The notes below the pieces were generated by a model, which saw nothing but the letters and a program-made list of their open reading frames with translations, was not told the origin of the DNA and ran no database searches. A stretch of 64,000 nt of DNA from assembly GCF_001428365.1 (NCBI RefSeq), contig NZ_LMSH01000002.1, positions 1,261,505 to 1,325,504 of the forward strand, written 5' to 3'. Shown here in pieces: positions 1 to 8,583 of this stretch (position 1 is the first letter of the stretch; the number at the start of each line of letters is the position of its first letter). The DNA is from Arthrobacter sp. Soil763. Its GTDB lineage: Bacteria; Actinomycetota; Actinomycetes; Actinomycetales; Micrococcaceae. A program made the position numbers and the translations under genes.

Positions 1-2
1 AG

Positions 3-1337
3 ACGCTGGTCCTGCCCGTGCCCGAGGGTACCGTCGTCAAGAGCAAGGACGGAACCGTCCTGGCCGACATGGTCGGCGAAGGCACCGAGTTCATCGCCGC
101 GGCCGGCGGCCTGGGCGGCCTGGGCAACGCCGCGCTGTCCTCCCAGAAGCGCCGCGCCCCCGGCTTCGCGCTGCTGGGCATCGAAGGCGAATCCAGCGAC
201 ATCGTCCTGGAGCTGAAGTCCATCGCCGACATCGCGCTGGTCGGCTTCCCCTCCGCGGGCAAGTCCAGCCTGATTGCCGCAATGTCCGCAGCCCGGCCGA
301 AGATCGCCGACTACCCCTTCACCACCCTGGTCCCGAACCTCGGCGTCGTGCAGGCCGGCGACGTCCGCTTCACCATCGCCGACGTCCCGGGCCTGATCGA
401 GGGCGCGAGCGAGGGCAAGGGCCTCGGCCACCACTTCCTGCGCCACGTCGAGCGCTGCGCGGCCCTGGTCCACGTGCTGGATTGCGGCACGCTGGAATCC
501 GACCGCGACCCGCTCTCCGACCTGGCCGTGATCGAGGCCGAACTGGAGAAGTACGCCGTCGACATGAGCTACGCCGGCACCGACGGCGAAGTCGTGCCCC
601 TGAATCACCGCCCGCGGCTGGTCGCCCTGAACAAGGTGGACCTGCCCGACGGCAAGGACATGGCCGAATTCGTCCGTCCCGAGCTGGAGAAGCGCGGCTA
701 CCGCGTCTTCGAGATCTCCGCCACCAGCCATGAGGGACTGCGCCAGCTCGGCTTCGCCATGGCCGAGATCGTCAAGGCCGCCCGCGACGCCGTCGCCGCC
801 ACCCCGCCCAAGGTCGCTGCGCCGGTGCTGCGCCCCCGCGCGGTCAACGAATCCGGCTTCACCATTCGGCGCGAGGAACGCGGCATGGAGCCGCTGTTCC
901 GCGTCCTCGGCGAGAAGCCGGTCCGCTGGGTCAAGCAGACCGACTTCACCAACGAGGAAGCCATCGGCTACCTCGCGGACCGGCTGGCCAAGCTCGGCGT
1001 CGAAACCGAGCTGTTCAAGCAGGGCGCCAAGCCCGGCGACGCGGTCGTCATCGGCGAGGACGACGGCGTCGTCTTCGACTGGGAGCCGACGATGATGGCC
1101 GGCGCCGAACTGCTGGCCTCCCCGCGCGGCACGGACATCCGGTTCGCCGACATCGGCGACCGCCCCACCCGCGGCCAGAAGCGCGAAGAGCAGCAGGAGC
1201 GCCGCGAGGCCAAGGCCGCCGCCCGCGCCGAGCTGGAGGCCGAGCGCAAGGCCGGCATCTGGACCGAATCGGTCAGTGCCCGCCGCGCCCCGCAGCCGCT
1301 CAAGGAGAGTGGACTCGGCGAAGCCGATGACGAGTAA
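3..1337 (+). CDS. obg: GTPase Obg/CgtA, 5' truncated by window edge
   Basis: Ribosome-associated GTPase used in 50S assembly and stress control. The reading frame is open to base 3, so the N-terminal part of the glycine-rich Obg fold lies outside the window. Visible are the end of that fold, then the G domain: G1 [10 protein letters not shown] (about 241-270), switch region [12 protein letters not shown]3 [10 protein letters not shown] (about 381), and G4 NKVD (about 630). A C-terminal OCT-type domain follows (about nt 840-1110), then a charged lysine/arginine/glutamate-rich tail typical of actinobacterial Obg. The stop codon lies inside the start of proB (ATGACGAGTAA), so the two are probably translationally coupled. 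Family assignment is secure; only the missing start is unknown. Confidence 0.97.
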   Translation, partial: TLVLPVPEGTVVKSKDGTVLADMVGEGTEFIAAAGGLGGLGNAALSSQKRRAPGFALLGIEGESSDIVLELKSIADIALVGFPSAGKSSLIAAMSAARPKIADYPFTTLVPNLGVVQAGDVRFTIADVPGLIEGASEGKGLGHHFLRHVERCAALVHVLDCGTLESDRDPLSDLAVIEAELEKYAVDMSYAGTDGEVVPLNHRPRLVALNKVDLPDGKDMAEFVRPELEKRGYRVFEISATSHEGLRQLGFAMAEIVKAARDAVAATPPKVAAPVLRPRAVNESGFTIRREERGMEPLFRVLGEKPVRWVKQTDFTNEEAIGYLADRLAKLGVETELFKQGAKPGDAVVIGEDDGVVFDWEPTMMAGAELLASPRGTDIRFADIGDRPTRGQKREEQQERREAKAAARAELEAERKAGIWTESVSARRAPQPLKESGLGEADDE

Positions 1338-2478
1338 CGCCGTCGCCCGGCCCGGCACGGCCGGCGTCCCCGGCCGTGCCGTGCTCTCCGGCGCCCGCCG
1401 GATCGTGGTCAAGGTCGGGTCCTCGTCGCTGACCTCCATCCGGGGCGGGATCGCGGAGGAAGCGGTCACCGACCTCGCCGACGCCCTGGCGCGCAAGCGC
1501 AACGCCGGCACCGAGATCATCCTGGTTTCCTCCGGGGCGATCGCCGCGGGCCTGGCCCCGCTGGGCCTGGACAAGCGACCCCGCGACCTCGCCACCCAGC
1601 AGGCCGCCGCGAGCGTGGGCCAGGGACTGCTGATGGCACGCTACACCCACGCCTTCGGCGCACACGGCGTCACGGTCAGCCAGGTGCTGCTCACCGCGGA
1701 CGATTTCATGCGCCGCAGCCAGCACACCAACGCCTTCCGGGCGCTGGACCGGCTGCTGAACCTCGGCGTGGTCCCGGTGGTCAACGAGAACGACACCGTG
1801 GCCACCCATGAGATCCGCTTCGGCGACAACGACCGGCTCGCCGCGCTCGTGGCCCACCTGGTCCGCGCCGACGCGCTGATCCTGCTCTCCGACGTCGATT
1901 CCCTCTACGACGGGCCGCCCTCCCACGGCGCCAAGCGGATCCCGCACGTCGCCGGCCCGCAGGACCTCGAAGGGGTCTCGATCGGCAGCACCGGCAAAGC
2001 GGGGGTCGGCACCGGCGGAATGGTCACCAAGGTGGAGGCCGCCTCGATCGCCGCCGGCTCCGGCATCCACGCACTCGTCACCTCCACCGCCAACGCCGCC
2101 GCGGCGCTGGCGGGGGAGGACGTGGGAACCTGGTTCTCCGTCAACGGCTCCCGCAAGCCGATCCGGCTGCTGTGGCTCGCCCACCTCGCGTCCGTGCAGG
2201 GCACGCTGGTGCTCGACGACGGCGCCGTCCGGGCCGTCCGCGACCGCCACACCTCGCTGCTTCCGGCCGGTATCACCGCCGTGCACGGGGACTTCGAAGC
2301 CGGCGACCCGGTCGAAATGACCGGCACGGACGGGACGGTGGTGGCCCGCGGGCTGGTCAACTACGGGGCCGGGGAACTGCCGCAGATGCTCGGCCGCTCC
2401 ACCCGGGAACTGGGCCGGGCGCTCGGCCGCGGCTATGACCGTGAAGTTGTTCATGTTGACGACCTGGTGCTGGTCTGA
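1327..2478 (+). CDS. proB: Glutamate 5-kinase (ProB)
   Basis: First step of proline synthesis: ATP-dependent phosphorylation of glutamate to glutamyl 5-phosphate in the cytosol. The 383-residue protein has an amino-acid-kinase domain starting with KVGSSSLTS and VSSGAIAAG, the FGDNDRLAA substrate segment, and a C-terminal PUA domain (about residues 280-383). An in-frame ATG at 1276 is possible, but 1327 is preferred because it overlaps the obg stop and matches the family length. proA follows after 26 bases, giving an obg-proB-proA unit. ProB is normally feedback-inhibited by proline; nothing in the sequence suggests loss of that. Confidence 0.96.
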   Translation: MTSNAVARPGTAGVPGRAVLSGARRIVVKVGSSSLTSIRGGIAEEAVTDLADALARKRNAGTEIILVSSGAIAAGLAPLGLDKRPRDLATQQAAASVGQGLLMARYTHAFGAHGVTVSQVLLTADDFMRRSQHTNAFRALDRLLNLGVVPVVNENDTVATHEIRFGDNDRLAALVAHLVRADALILLSDVDSLYDGPPSHGAKRIPHVAGPQDLEGVSIGSTGKAGVGTGGMVTKVEAASIAAGSGIHALVTSTANAAAALAGEDVGTWFSVNGSRKPIRLLWLAHLASVQGTLVLDDGAVRAVRDRHTSLLPAGITAVHGDFEAGDPVEMTGTDGTVVARGLVNYGAGELPQMLGRSTRELGRALGRGYDREVVHVDDLVLV

Positions 2479-2504
2479 GCCCTCGGCTCGCCTAAACTGG
2501 GAGC

Positions 2505-3839
2505 ATGACTGAGGCCCTCACTTCGCACCCCGACCTGCCGGTTACCGACGCGCCCGCCGAGGCCCTGCCGCCGGCCGTGACGGACGTCGAAGCCGCGGTG
2601 CACGCCGTCGCAGACCGGTCCCGGGCCGCGTCCCGCCGGATGGCCCGTGCCAACCGCGCCTGGAAGGACCGCGGGTTGCGGGCCGTCGGAGCCGCCCTGC
2701 TCGAACATCAGGACCGTGTCCTGGCCGCCAACGCCCAGGATGTCGCCGCCGGTCAGGCCAACGGCACCTCCGCGGCACTGCTGGACCGGCTGACCCTCAC
2801 CGGTGCCCGCGTCCAGGCCCTCGCGGCCGCGCTTGAAAACCTCGCCAACCTGCCCGACCCGGTCGGCAACGTGGTCCGCGGCCAGACCCTCCCGAACGGG
2901 CTCCGGCTGCGGCAGGTCAACGTGCCCATGGGCGTGGTGGCAGCAATCTACGAGGCGCGTCCCAACGTCACCGTGGACATCGCGGGGCTGGCCCTCAAGA
3001 GCGGCAACGCCGTGATCCTGCGCGGCGGCAGCGCCGCGGCCCACACCAACGCCGCGCTGGTCGCAATCCTCCGCGACGCGCTGGAGTCCGTGGGCCTCCC
3101 CGCGGACGCCGTGCAGAGCGTCGACGAATACGGCCGTGCGGGCGCCGGTGTGCTGATGCGGGCCCGGGGCCGCGTCGACGTGCTGATTCCCCGCGGCGGC
3201 CGCGAACTGATCCAGACCGTAGTGACGAACTCCTCGGTCCCCGTGATCGAAACCGGCGAGGGCAATGTCCACATCTTCCTCGACGCCTCCGCCGACGAGG
3301 AGATGGCGGTGGAGATCCTGCTCAACGCCAAGACCCAGCGGCCCAGCGTCTGCAACACCGTTGAGACGTTGCTGGTGCACTCCGCGTCGACGGTGCTGCC
3401 CGCGGTCGCCGCGGCGCTGCGCGGCGCCGGCGTCACCCTGCACACCGACGACCGGATCCGGGCCGCGCTGCCCGCCGGCGTCGACTCCGTCCCGGCCACC
3501 GACGAGGACTGGGGCACCGAATACATGGACCTGGACCTCGCCGTGGCCATGGTCGACAGCCTCGATGAAGCGGTGCAGCACATCCGGACCTGGTCCACCG
3601 GACACACCGAAGCCATCCTCACGAACGACCTCGCCAACGCCGAACGCTTCATTGCCGAGGTCGATTCGGCCGCCGTGATCGTGAACGCCTCCACGCGCTT
3701 CACCGACGGCGGGGAGCTGGGCCTGGGCGCCGAGGTGGGCATCTCCACCCAGAAACTGCACGCCCGCGGGCCGATGGGCCTGACCGAGCTGACCACCACG
3801 AAGTGGATCGTGCAGGGCGAAGGCCAGGTCAGGGCCTAG
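2505..3839 (+). CDS. proA: Glutamate-5-semialdehyde dehydrogenase (ProA)
   Basis: Second proline-synthesis enzyme: NADPH-dependent reduction of glutamyl 5-phosphate to glutamate semialdehyde. The 444-residue protein belongs to the aldehyde dehydrogenase superfamily. The catalytic cysteine is in RPSVCNTVETLL (Cys283), and the family signature VPMGVVAAIYEARPNVTVD is present. The last third contains the usual GLGAEVGISTQKLHARGPMG segment. About 40 extra residues precede the conserved core, which is common in actinobacteria. It lies 26 bases after proB and is probably co-transcribed with it. Assignment is secure. Confidence 0.97.
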   Translation: MTEALTSHPDLPVTDAPAEALPPAVTDVEAAVHAVADRSRAASRRMARANRAWKDRGLRAVGAALLEHQDRVLAANAQDVAAGQANGTSAALLDRLTLTGARVQALAAALENLANLPDPVGNVVRGQTLPNGLRLRQVNVPMGVVAAIYEARPNVTVDIAGLALKSGNAVILRGGSAAAHTNAALVAILRDALESVGLPADAVQSVDEYGRAGAGVLMRARGRVDVLIPRGGRELIQTVVTNSSVPVIETGEGNVHIFLDASADEEMAVEILLNAKTQRPSVCNTVETLLVHSASTVLPAVAAALRGAGVTLHTDDRIRAALPAGVDSVPATDEDWGTEYMDLDLAVAMVDSLDEAVQHIRTWSTGHTEAILTNDLANAERFIAEVDSAAVIVNASTRFTDGGELGLGAEVGISTQKLHARGPMGLTELTTTKWIVQGEGQVRA

Positions 3840-3919
3840 CGACGCGGTAACATGGAACAAAAGCCAGGAGCGGCGGGGGAGCCCGCCGCCCTGATTCCGT
3901 GAACTCACTAGGGGAGAAC

Positions 3920-4153
3920 ATGCTGTTCCAGCAGATCGCCACCACCGTAGCCGCCGCTGCCGAGCATGAGGCACTCGCACCGCTCATCGCGCCGCCGTTC
4001 GTCGTCGGCATTACGATGTTCGTGATCCTGCTGGTCATGCTGTTCGTGACGCTCTCCTACGGCAACCTCGGCAAGCGCCACGAAGCCGTCGAGGAGCACG
4101 CGGACCCGCACCGCCAGCACCCGAACAAGCACGACCACGGACTGGGCCACTAA
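3920..4153 (+). CDS. Small single-pass membrane protein, unknown function
   Basis: 77 residues with one clear transmembrane helix (about residues 28-50, rich in V/I/L/M/F) and a hydrophilic, histidine-rich C-terminal tail ([18 protein letters not shown]). The start at 3920 is chosen over an upstream GTG at 3899 because a strong GGGGAG ribosome site sits at 3911-3916. It lies between proA and nadD, only 13 bases before the latter. I recognise it as a small protein common at this spot in Arthrobacter-type genomes, but I know of no function. The histidine-rich tail could bind metal; that is only a guess. Confidence 0.75.
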   Translation: MLFQQIATTVAAAAEHEALAPLIAPPFVVGITMFVILLVMLFVTLSYGNLGKRHEAVEEHADPHRQHPNKHDHGLGH

Positions 4154-4166
4154 TATTTCCGCCACA

Positions 4167-4838
4167 GTGAAGCAGCACGGCGCGAAGCGCCGCCTGCGCC
4201 TGGGTGTGATGGGCGGAACTTTCGATCCAATCCATCACGGCCACCTCGTCGCGGCCAGTGAGGTCGCCGCCGAGTTCGGCCTCGACGAAGTCGTCTTCGT
4301 GCCTACCGGCCAGCCGTGGCAGAAGAGCAGCAAGAAGGTCAGTGAGGCCGAACACCGCTACCTCATGACGGTCATTGCCACGGCGTCGAACCCCCGGTTC
4401 ACGGTGAGCCGGGTCGACGTCGACCGGCCCGGGCCGACGTACACCATCGACACGCTGCGCGACCTGCGCACGCTGCGGCCGGACGCGGACCTGTTCTTCA
4501 TTACCGGCGCGGACGCGCTGGCCCAGATCCTGTCCTGGAAGGACATCGACGAGCTGTGGTCACTGGCGCACTTCGTCGGCGTAACGCGGCCCGGCCACGT
4601 ACTGGACGGCATGGGCCGCGAAGATGTGAGCCTGCTGGAGGTCCCCGCCATGGCGATTTCCTCCACCGACTGCCGGGCGCGGGTCGCGGCCGGCAACCCG
4701 GTCTGGTACCTCGTGCCGGACGGGGTAGTCCAGTACATCGCCAAGTACGACCTCTACGACGGCCGGTCCGATCCCGAGTCGGATCCCCGGGAGTCGCGGC
4801 CGGAGCCCGAAGCACACCAATCCGCCAGCACCGAATGA
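4167..4838 (+). CDS. nadD: Nicotinate-nucleotide adenylyltransferase (NadD)
   Basis: Transfers AMP from ATP to nicotinate mononucleotide, giving deamido-NAD in NAD synthesis. The 223-residue protein has the nucleotidyltransferase motif [12 protein letters not shown] (about residues 16-27), and the second motif ISSTDCR replaces the usual ISST-x-[IL]-R form. The C-terminal 20 residues are acidic and proline-rich and look dispensable. The start is a GTG at 4167, which leaves about 12 basic residues before the core; no better start lies nearby. It is followed after 7 bases by the membrane-anchored hypothetical gene and then rsfS, an order typical of actinobacteria. Confidence 0.94.
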   Translation: MKQHGAKRRLRLGVMGGTFDPIHHGHLVAASEVAAEFGLDEVVFVPTGQPWQKSSKKVSEAEHRYLMTVIATASNPRFTVSRVDVDRPGPTYTIDTLRDLRTLRPDADLFFITGADALAQILSWKDIDELWSLAHFVGVTRPGHVLDGMGREDVSLLEVPAMAISSTDCRARVAAGNPVWYLVPDGVVQYIAKYDLYDGRSDPESDPRESRPEPEAHQSASTE

Positions 4839-4845
4839 GTCTTCC

Positions 4846-6126
4846 ATGAGTCAGGAACAGCCTCCCATCCGCAGCCGACGCGAACTGCGCCAGGCCAGGG
4901 GCGAACGCCAGGACGCCAACCCGGGCGCCGAGACGCCGGACAACCCGGCCAATGCCGCGCGGCCGGAAGCACCCACGGAGGCCGAAACCACCGGCCGGCG
5001 GCGCATCCCCGGGCCGGTGGACTCGGTCCGGACGACCTCCGCGGCCGAGCGCTCGTCCCAAATCCGCGCCCGTGACCGCGCCGCGTTGCGCACCATCAAG
5101 GAGCTGGCCGAAAAAGAGGGACAGCTCTCGCCCGGCGGGACGCCGACGCGCCGGCAGCTCCGGCTCCAGCAGCTGGCCGAGGAAACCGCCCCGGCGACCT
5201 CGGCGAATCCGATTGTTCCAATGCCGTCGCCGCGGACCCGGTCCCACCCGGTCGTTGCCCCGAAGGCTGCCGCCGGGAAGGGTCCTGAGGCGCCGGGCGC
5301 CGCTTCTGGGGCGTCGGAGGCGGCTGCTCCCGCCCCCGGCACCGCGCCCACCGGCGCGTCGGCCGGTCCGGCCCCGGAGCCAAAGCTGCCCGAGGGGATG
5401 AGCGTCGAACAGGCCCTTGCCGCCCGCGAGCTCCTCGCCGAACAGGCGCGTAACCAGGTTGCCAAGATGGAACACATCGCCGCCACCGACCCGGACGCGG
5501 TCAACCCGGAAGTGCTGGCCGAGCAGATCGCCCTGGCCGAACGTGCCGCCGTGCTCAACCGGCGGGCGGCAGCAAAGCAAAAGCTCGCCGCACAAAACAA
5601 CCAGCCGGCCGCGCCGCGCCCGGGCCAGCCGCGCACCGAGGCACCCAGCAACGGGCCCTCGACGGCGAGCAACCTCGCCATGGTCACGCCGCTGGAATTC
5701 GAAGCCGTCCCCGGCATCGACCGGCCGGTGATGAAACGCCCGGCGACGTCCTATGTCCCGCTGGTCACCAACTCCAGTCCCAAGGTCCAGCCGCCGCGCA
5801 CGGCGCGCCGGCCCGGATCGTCCCGCAAGCGCGACACCGGCCCCGCCGACGGGCGCTCCGGCGTCCTGGCCCGGGCAGAAGCCGCCGCGCAAGCGGCCTC
5901 CGTCCGCCGCCAGCCTGCCGGCGTCGAGATGCCGGCCGAGGAGGAGCCGGCGGCCAGGCCTCCGGTTGCCGCCAACGCCGCGTACGGGCTCGATCCGCTG
6001 GACGCCGCCACGGCGGGGCTCGGCCGGGCCCGGCGCCTGCGCGCCCTCCAGCTCGGAGTCCTGGCCCTTGGCGTGCTGGCGCTCATCGCAGGCATCATCC
6101 TGATCATCACCGGGCTGGCCGGCTAA
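4846..6126 (+). CDS. Long disordered protein with C-terminal membrane helix, unknown function
   Basis: 426 residues with no enzyme motif. The first 395 residues are low-complexity, rich in A, P, R, E and T, with the N-terminal RSRRELRQARGERQ basic stretch and an alanine-rich helical segment around residues 185-250 (EQALAARELLAEQARNQVA and following). The last 25 residues are strongly hydrophobic and form a single C-terminal transmembrane helix. This predicts a tail-anchored protein with its long disordered region in the cytoplasm. It sits between nadD and rsfS, 7 bases after nadD, so it is probably co-transcribed. Homologues occur at this locus in related genera, but I know of no function. 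Confidence 0.85.
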   Translation: MSQEQPPIRSRRELRQARGERQDANPGAETPDNPANAARPEAPTEAETTGRRRIPGPVDSVRTTSAAERSSQIRARDRAALRTIKELAEKEGQLSPGGTPTRRQLRLQQLAEETAPATSANPIVPMPSPRTRSHPVVAPKAAAGKGPEAPGAASGASEAAAPAPGTAPTGASAGPAPEPKLPEGMSVEQALAARELLAEQARNQVAKMEHIAATDPDAVNPEVLAEQIALAERAAVLNRRAAAKQKLAAQNNQPAAPRPGQPRTEAPSNGPSTASNLAMVTPLEFEAVPGIDRPVMKRPATSYVPLVTNSSPKVQPPRTARRPGSSRKRDTGPADGRSGVLARAEAAAQAASVRRQPAGVEMPAEEEPAARPPVAANAAYGLDPLDAATAGLGRARRLRALQLGVLALGVLALIAGIILIITGLAG

Positions 6127-6237
6127 CCGGTCCCGTCTCCGCGGTCCCGCACCGCATCCCCGGCCGCAGGCGCCCAACGCACCCCGGGCGCCCAGCCCGT
6201 TCCCATCCATCAGCTTTCCACTTCACCAAGGAGTCCA

Positions 6238-6639
6238 ATGACTGCCACCGATTCATCCATCACGACCGCCCGCCAGGCAGCCCACGCCGCCGCAGACAAG
6301 CTCGCCCAGGACATCGTGGCCCTCGATGTCAGCGAACGGCTGGCCCTGGCCGACGTGTTCCTGATCGCCTCCGCCCCCTCGGAACGGCAGGTAAACGCCA
6401 TCGTCGACGGCATCGAAGACGAACTGTCCAAGCATGACCTGAAGCCGGTCCGCCGCGAGGGACGCTCCGGCGGCCGCTGGGTCCTGCTGGACTACGCCGA
6501 CGTCGTCATCCACGTCCAGCATGAGGAAGACCGCGTCTTCTACGCCCTGGAGCGCCTTTGGAAGGACTGCCCCGTCGTGGATCTCCAGCTGGGCGACGAA
6601 GCCACCGCCACCACGGCTCCCGCCACCGAAACCGAGTAG
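6238..6639 (+). CDS. rsfS: Ribosomal silencing factor RsfS
   Basis: RsfS (formerly YbeB/Iojap) binds uL14 on the 50S subunit and blocks joining with 30S when nutrients are short. The 133-residue protein has the full fold: DIVALDVSERLALADVFLIASAPSERQVNAI is recognisable in pieces, followed by GRWVLLDYADVVIHVQ and the conserved FYALERLW. A short alanine/threonine-rich tail follows. A ribosome site AAGGAG lies 9 bases upstream. It ends the nadD-led gene run; the tRNA-Ala genes follow. Confidence 0.95.
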   Translation: MTATDSSITTARQAAHAAADKLAQDIVALDVSERLALADVFLIASAPSERQVNAIVDGIEDELSKHDLKPVRREGRSGGRWVLLDYADVVIHVQHEEDRVFYALERLWKDCPVVDLQLGDEATATTAPATETE

Positions 6640-6683
6640 CGGACAGCCCGACCGGGCGGCACCGAATTCTGAATATGCCCGAT

Positions 6684-6713
6684 TTGGAATTTTCAGAAGT
6701 GCTGGTCTAAGAT
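6684..6713 (+). promoter_or_regulatory. Possible promoter of first tRNA-Ala
   Basis: TTGGAA (6684-6689) and TAAGAT (6708-6713) are separated by 18 bases, in a locally AT-rich stretch that contrasts with the GC-rich surroundings. The tRNA begins 46 bases downstream. This is a consensus match read by eye, so it is tentative. Confidence 0.4.
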
Positions 6714-6758
6714 ATTTGAGTTGCTCCGGAGAGAACGAAACCGGAACGGCAAGAATAC

Positions 6759-6831
6759 GGGGCTGTGGCGCAGCTGGTAGCGCACCTGCATGGCATGCAG
6801 GGGGTCAGGGGTTCGAGTCCCCTCAGCTCCA
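6759..6831 (+). tRNA. tRNA-Ala (anticodon GGC), copy 1
   Basis: 73 bases fold as a full cloverleaf. The acceptor stem pairs GGGGCTG with CAGCTCC, with one G-U pair. The anticodon arm is CCTGC-ATGGCAT-GCAGG, giving anticodon GGC, which reads alanine GCC codons. The T arm contains GGTTCGAGTCC. The CCA end is not encoded (ACCG follows). A second copy with the same sequence starts at 7028. Confidence 0.97.
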
Positions 6832-6838
6832 CCGGATA

Positions 6839-6873
6839 ATCCGCCGGAATCGAAAGATTCCGGCGGATTTTTT
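6839..6873 (+). terminator. Rho-independent terminator after tRNA-Ala copy 1
   Basis: A perfect 13-bp stem (6839-6851 with 6856-6868) is closed by a GAAA tetraloop and followed by a run of T to 6873. It lies eight bases after the tRNA, so the first tRNA is probably an independent transcription unit. Confidence 0.9.
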
Positions 6874-7027
6874 GGGTTCCAGCACCACCGGCCACACCTT
6901 CCAGGTGCCGGCCATCCCCGCGAAATGCGCGTCCGTGCGCCGATTAGCGTCTGCGGCAAATGTAGATTAAGCTAATCAGGTTGCTTGATCGAACCGCCCA
7001 CTGGGAAGGTCGGAGAAGCAGCGGTTT

Positions 7028-7100
7028 GGGGCTGTGGCGCAGCTGGTAGCGCACCTGCATGGCATGCAGGGGGTCAGGGGTTCGAGTCCCCTCAGCTCCA
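7028..7100 (+). tRNA. tRNA-Ala (anticodon GGC), copy 2
   Basis: Identical over 73 bases to the copy at 6759-6831: same acceptor stem, anticodon arm with GGC, and T arm, and no encoded CCA. The flanks differ, so the repeat covers the tRNA only. The upstream 150 bases include an AT-rich patch near 6960-6975 (TAGATTAAGCTAATC), which may hold its promoter. Confidence 0.97.
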
Positions 7101-7105
7101 CCGAA

Positions 7106-7141
7106 CGAGGTCCCGCTCAGCGAGCGGGACCTCGCCTTTTT
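7106..7141 (+). terminator. Rho-independent terminator after tRNA-Ala copy 2
   Basis: A perfect 13-bp stem, CGAGGTCCCGCTC (7106-7118) with its complement at 7122-7134, has a three-base AGC loop and is followed by TTTTT (7137-7141). Its sequence is unrelated to the terminator after copy 1. Confidence 0.92.
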
Positions 7142-7250
7142 AAGCCGGTAGGCCGGGCAGGCCCTGCCCGGCGCGGGGAAGCGCCCACGAGTGGGGCGCG
7201 GCCGCAGGCAAGACCGGAACGGCGCGAGAGAACGGCGGCAAGCTGTGCAC

Positions 7251-8495
7251 ATGGCGGAGGATGACCTGGACTCCCTGTTTTCCCTGCTGCGCAGGGCCCC
7301 CGACGTCGAGGCGCCCAACCTGCAGGCCTGGGATGCCACGGACCGGCTGCTGCTGGACACCGCCGCCGCACTGCGGGCCAGTGGTGAACTTGCCCCCGGC
7401 GTCCGGACCGCCGTCGTGGGGGACCGCTACGGGGCCCTGACACTGGGGCTGCGCCTGGCCGGCCGGGGCAGCGACGGCACCGCCGGGGCGGACGGCATCA
7501 TCCGTGTCCACGAGGACCTGGTCACCGGCGAACGCGCCTTGAGGCGCAACGCCGAGGCCGCCGGCCTCACCGGCGGATTTGAACAGCTGCCGCTTCACGA
7601 CGCGGTCAAGGATGCCGGCCTGGTCCTGCTCCAGTTGCCGCGGTCCCTGGCCGAACTCGAAGAGATCGCCGACGCCGTCGCCCGGTACGCCGCCCCCGGC
7701 GTCACCTTGCTCGCTGGCGGCAGGATCAAGCACATGAGCCTGGGCATGAACACCGTGCTGGAACGCTACTTCCGGCAGGTCCAACCCCAGCTGGCCAAGC
7801 ATAAGTCGCGCGTCCTCCTGGTGCGCGGGGCCAAAGCCGTCGACGGCGCCGCGCCGTTCCCGGTCGCCGAACGGCACGCCGGGCTCGGGCTGACCGTCTG
7901 CGCCCGCGGTGCGGCCTTCGCCGGCACGGGTCTGGACATCGGCACCCGGTTCCTCCTGGACTTCCTCCCCGAGATGTCCGACGCCGCCCACGCCGTGGAC
8001 CTCGGCTGCGGCACCGGCGTCCTGGCCGCGGCCTACGCGCGCAGCCATCCGCTCGCCCGCGTCACGGCTACGGACCGCTCGGCCGCGGCCGTCGACTCCG
8101 CGCGGGCCACGGCCCGCGCCAACGGCCTTGACGGTCAGATCGAGACGCTGCAGGACGACGCCGTGAGCTCCCTGCCGGACGGCTGCGCAGGGCTGGTCCT
8201 GCTGAATCCGCCGTTCCATCTGGGCGCCGCCGTGCACGCCGGCGCCGGGCTCAAACTCATCGAAGCGGCCGCCCGCGTCCTGGCGCCGGGCGGGGAACTG
8301 TGGACGGTCTTCAACAGCCATCTGCAGTACCGGCCCGCACTCCAGCGGCTGGTGGGACCCACCCGGGAGGCCGGGCGCAACCGTAAATTCACCGTCACCG
8401 TCAGCGTGCGGCAACAGCCGCCGGGCGGTGCCGGACCGGCACCGTCGGCAGCGGCACCGGCACCCGCCGCCGCACGGGACATCGAACCAGCCTGA
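7251..8495 (+). CDS. Class I SAM-dependent methyltransferase, RsmC/RlmG-like
   Basis: 414 residues in two halves, like the 16S/23S rRNA guanine-N2 methyltransferases RsmC and RlmG. The N-terminal half resembles a degenerate methyltransferase domain. The C-terminal half has the SAM motif DLGCGTG (about residue 250) and the catalytic NPPFH motif (about residue 319), the N-P-P-[FY] type used for exocyclic amino methylation of guanine. The start at 7251 (MAEDDLDSLF) is preferred over a GTG at 7191, whose extra residues are basic and unlike the family. The exact rRNA target cannot be read from sequence. A short alanine/proline-rich tail ends the protein. Confidence 0.82.
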   Translation: MAEDDLDSLFSLLRRAPDVEAPNLQAWDATDRLLLDTAAALRASGELAPGVRTAVVGDRYGALTLGLRLAGRGSDGTAGADGIIRVHEDLVTGERALRRNAEAAGLTGGFEQLPLHDAVKDAGLVLLQLPRSLAELEEIADAVARYAAPGVTLLAGGRIKHMSLGMNTVLERYFRQVQPQLAKHKSRVLLVRGAKAVDGAAPFPVAERHAGLGLTVCARGAAFAGTGLDIGTRFLLDFLPEMSDAAHAVDLGCGTGVLAAAYARSHPLARVTATDRSAAAVDSARATARANGLDGQIETLQDDAVSSLPDGCAGLVLLNPPFHLGAAVHAGAGLKLIEAAARVLAPGGELWTVFNSHLQYRPALQRLVGPTREAGRNRKFTVTVSVRQQPPGGAGPAPSAAAPAPAAARDIEPA

Positions 8496-8583
8496 TCGTG
8501 ACGCCTGCGGGTGGGGTCCGCGCCGTCGGTAACGTACGATTCTGACATCAGCTGTGCTTGGCCAATGACGTTTAGAGGTATCA

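Noticed and set aside
6759..7100. Duplicate tRNA-Ala as ends of an integrated element
   Set aside because: The 3' tRNA parts are complete in both copies, and no integrase or phage gene lies between or near them.
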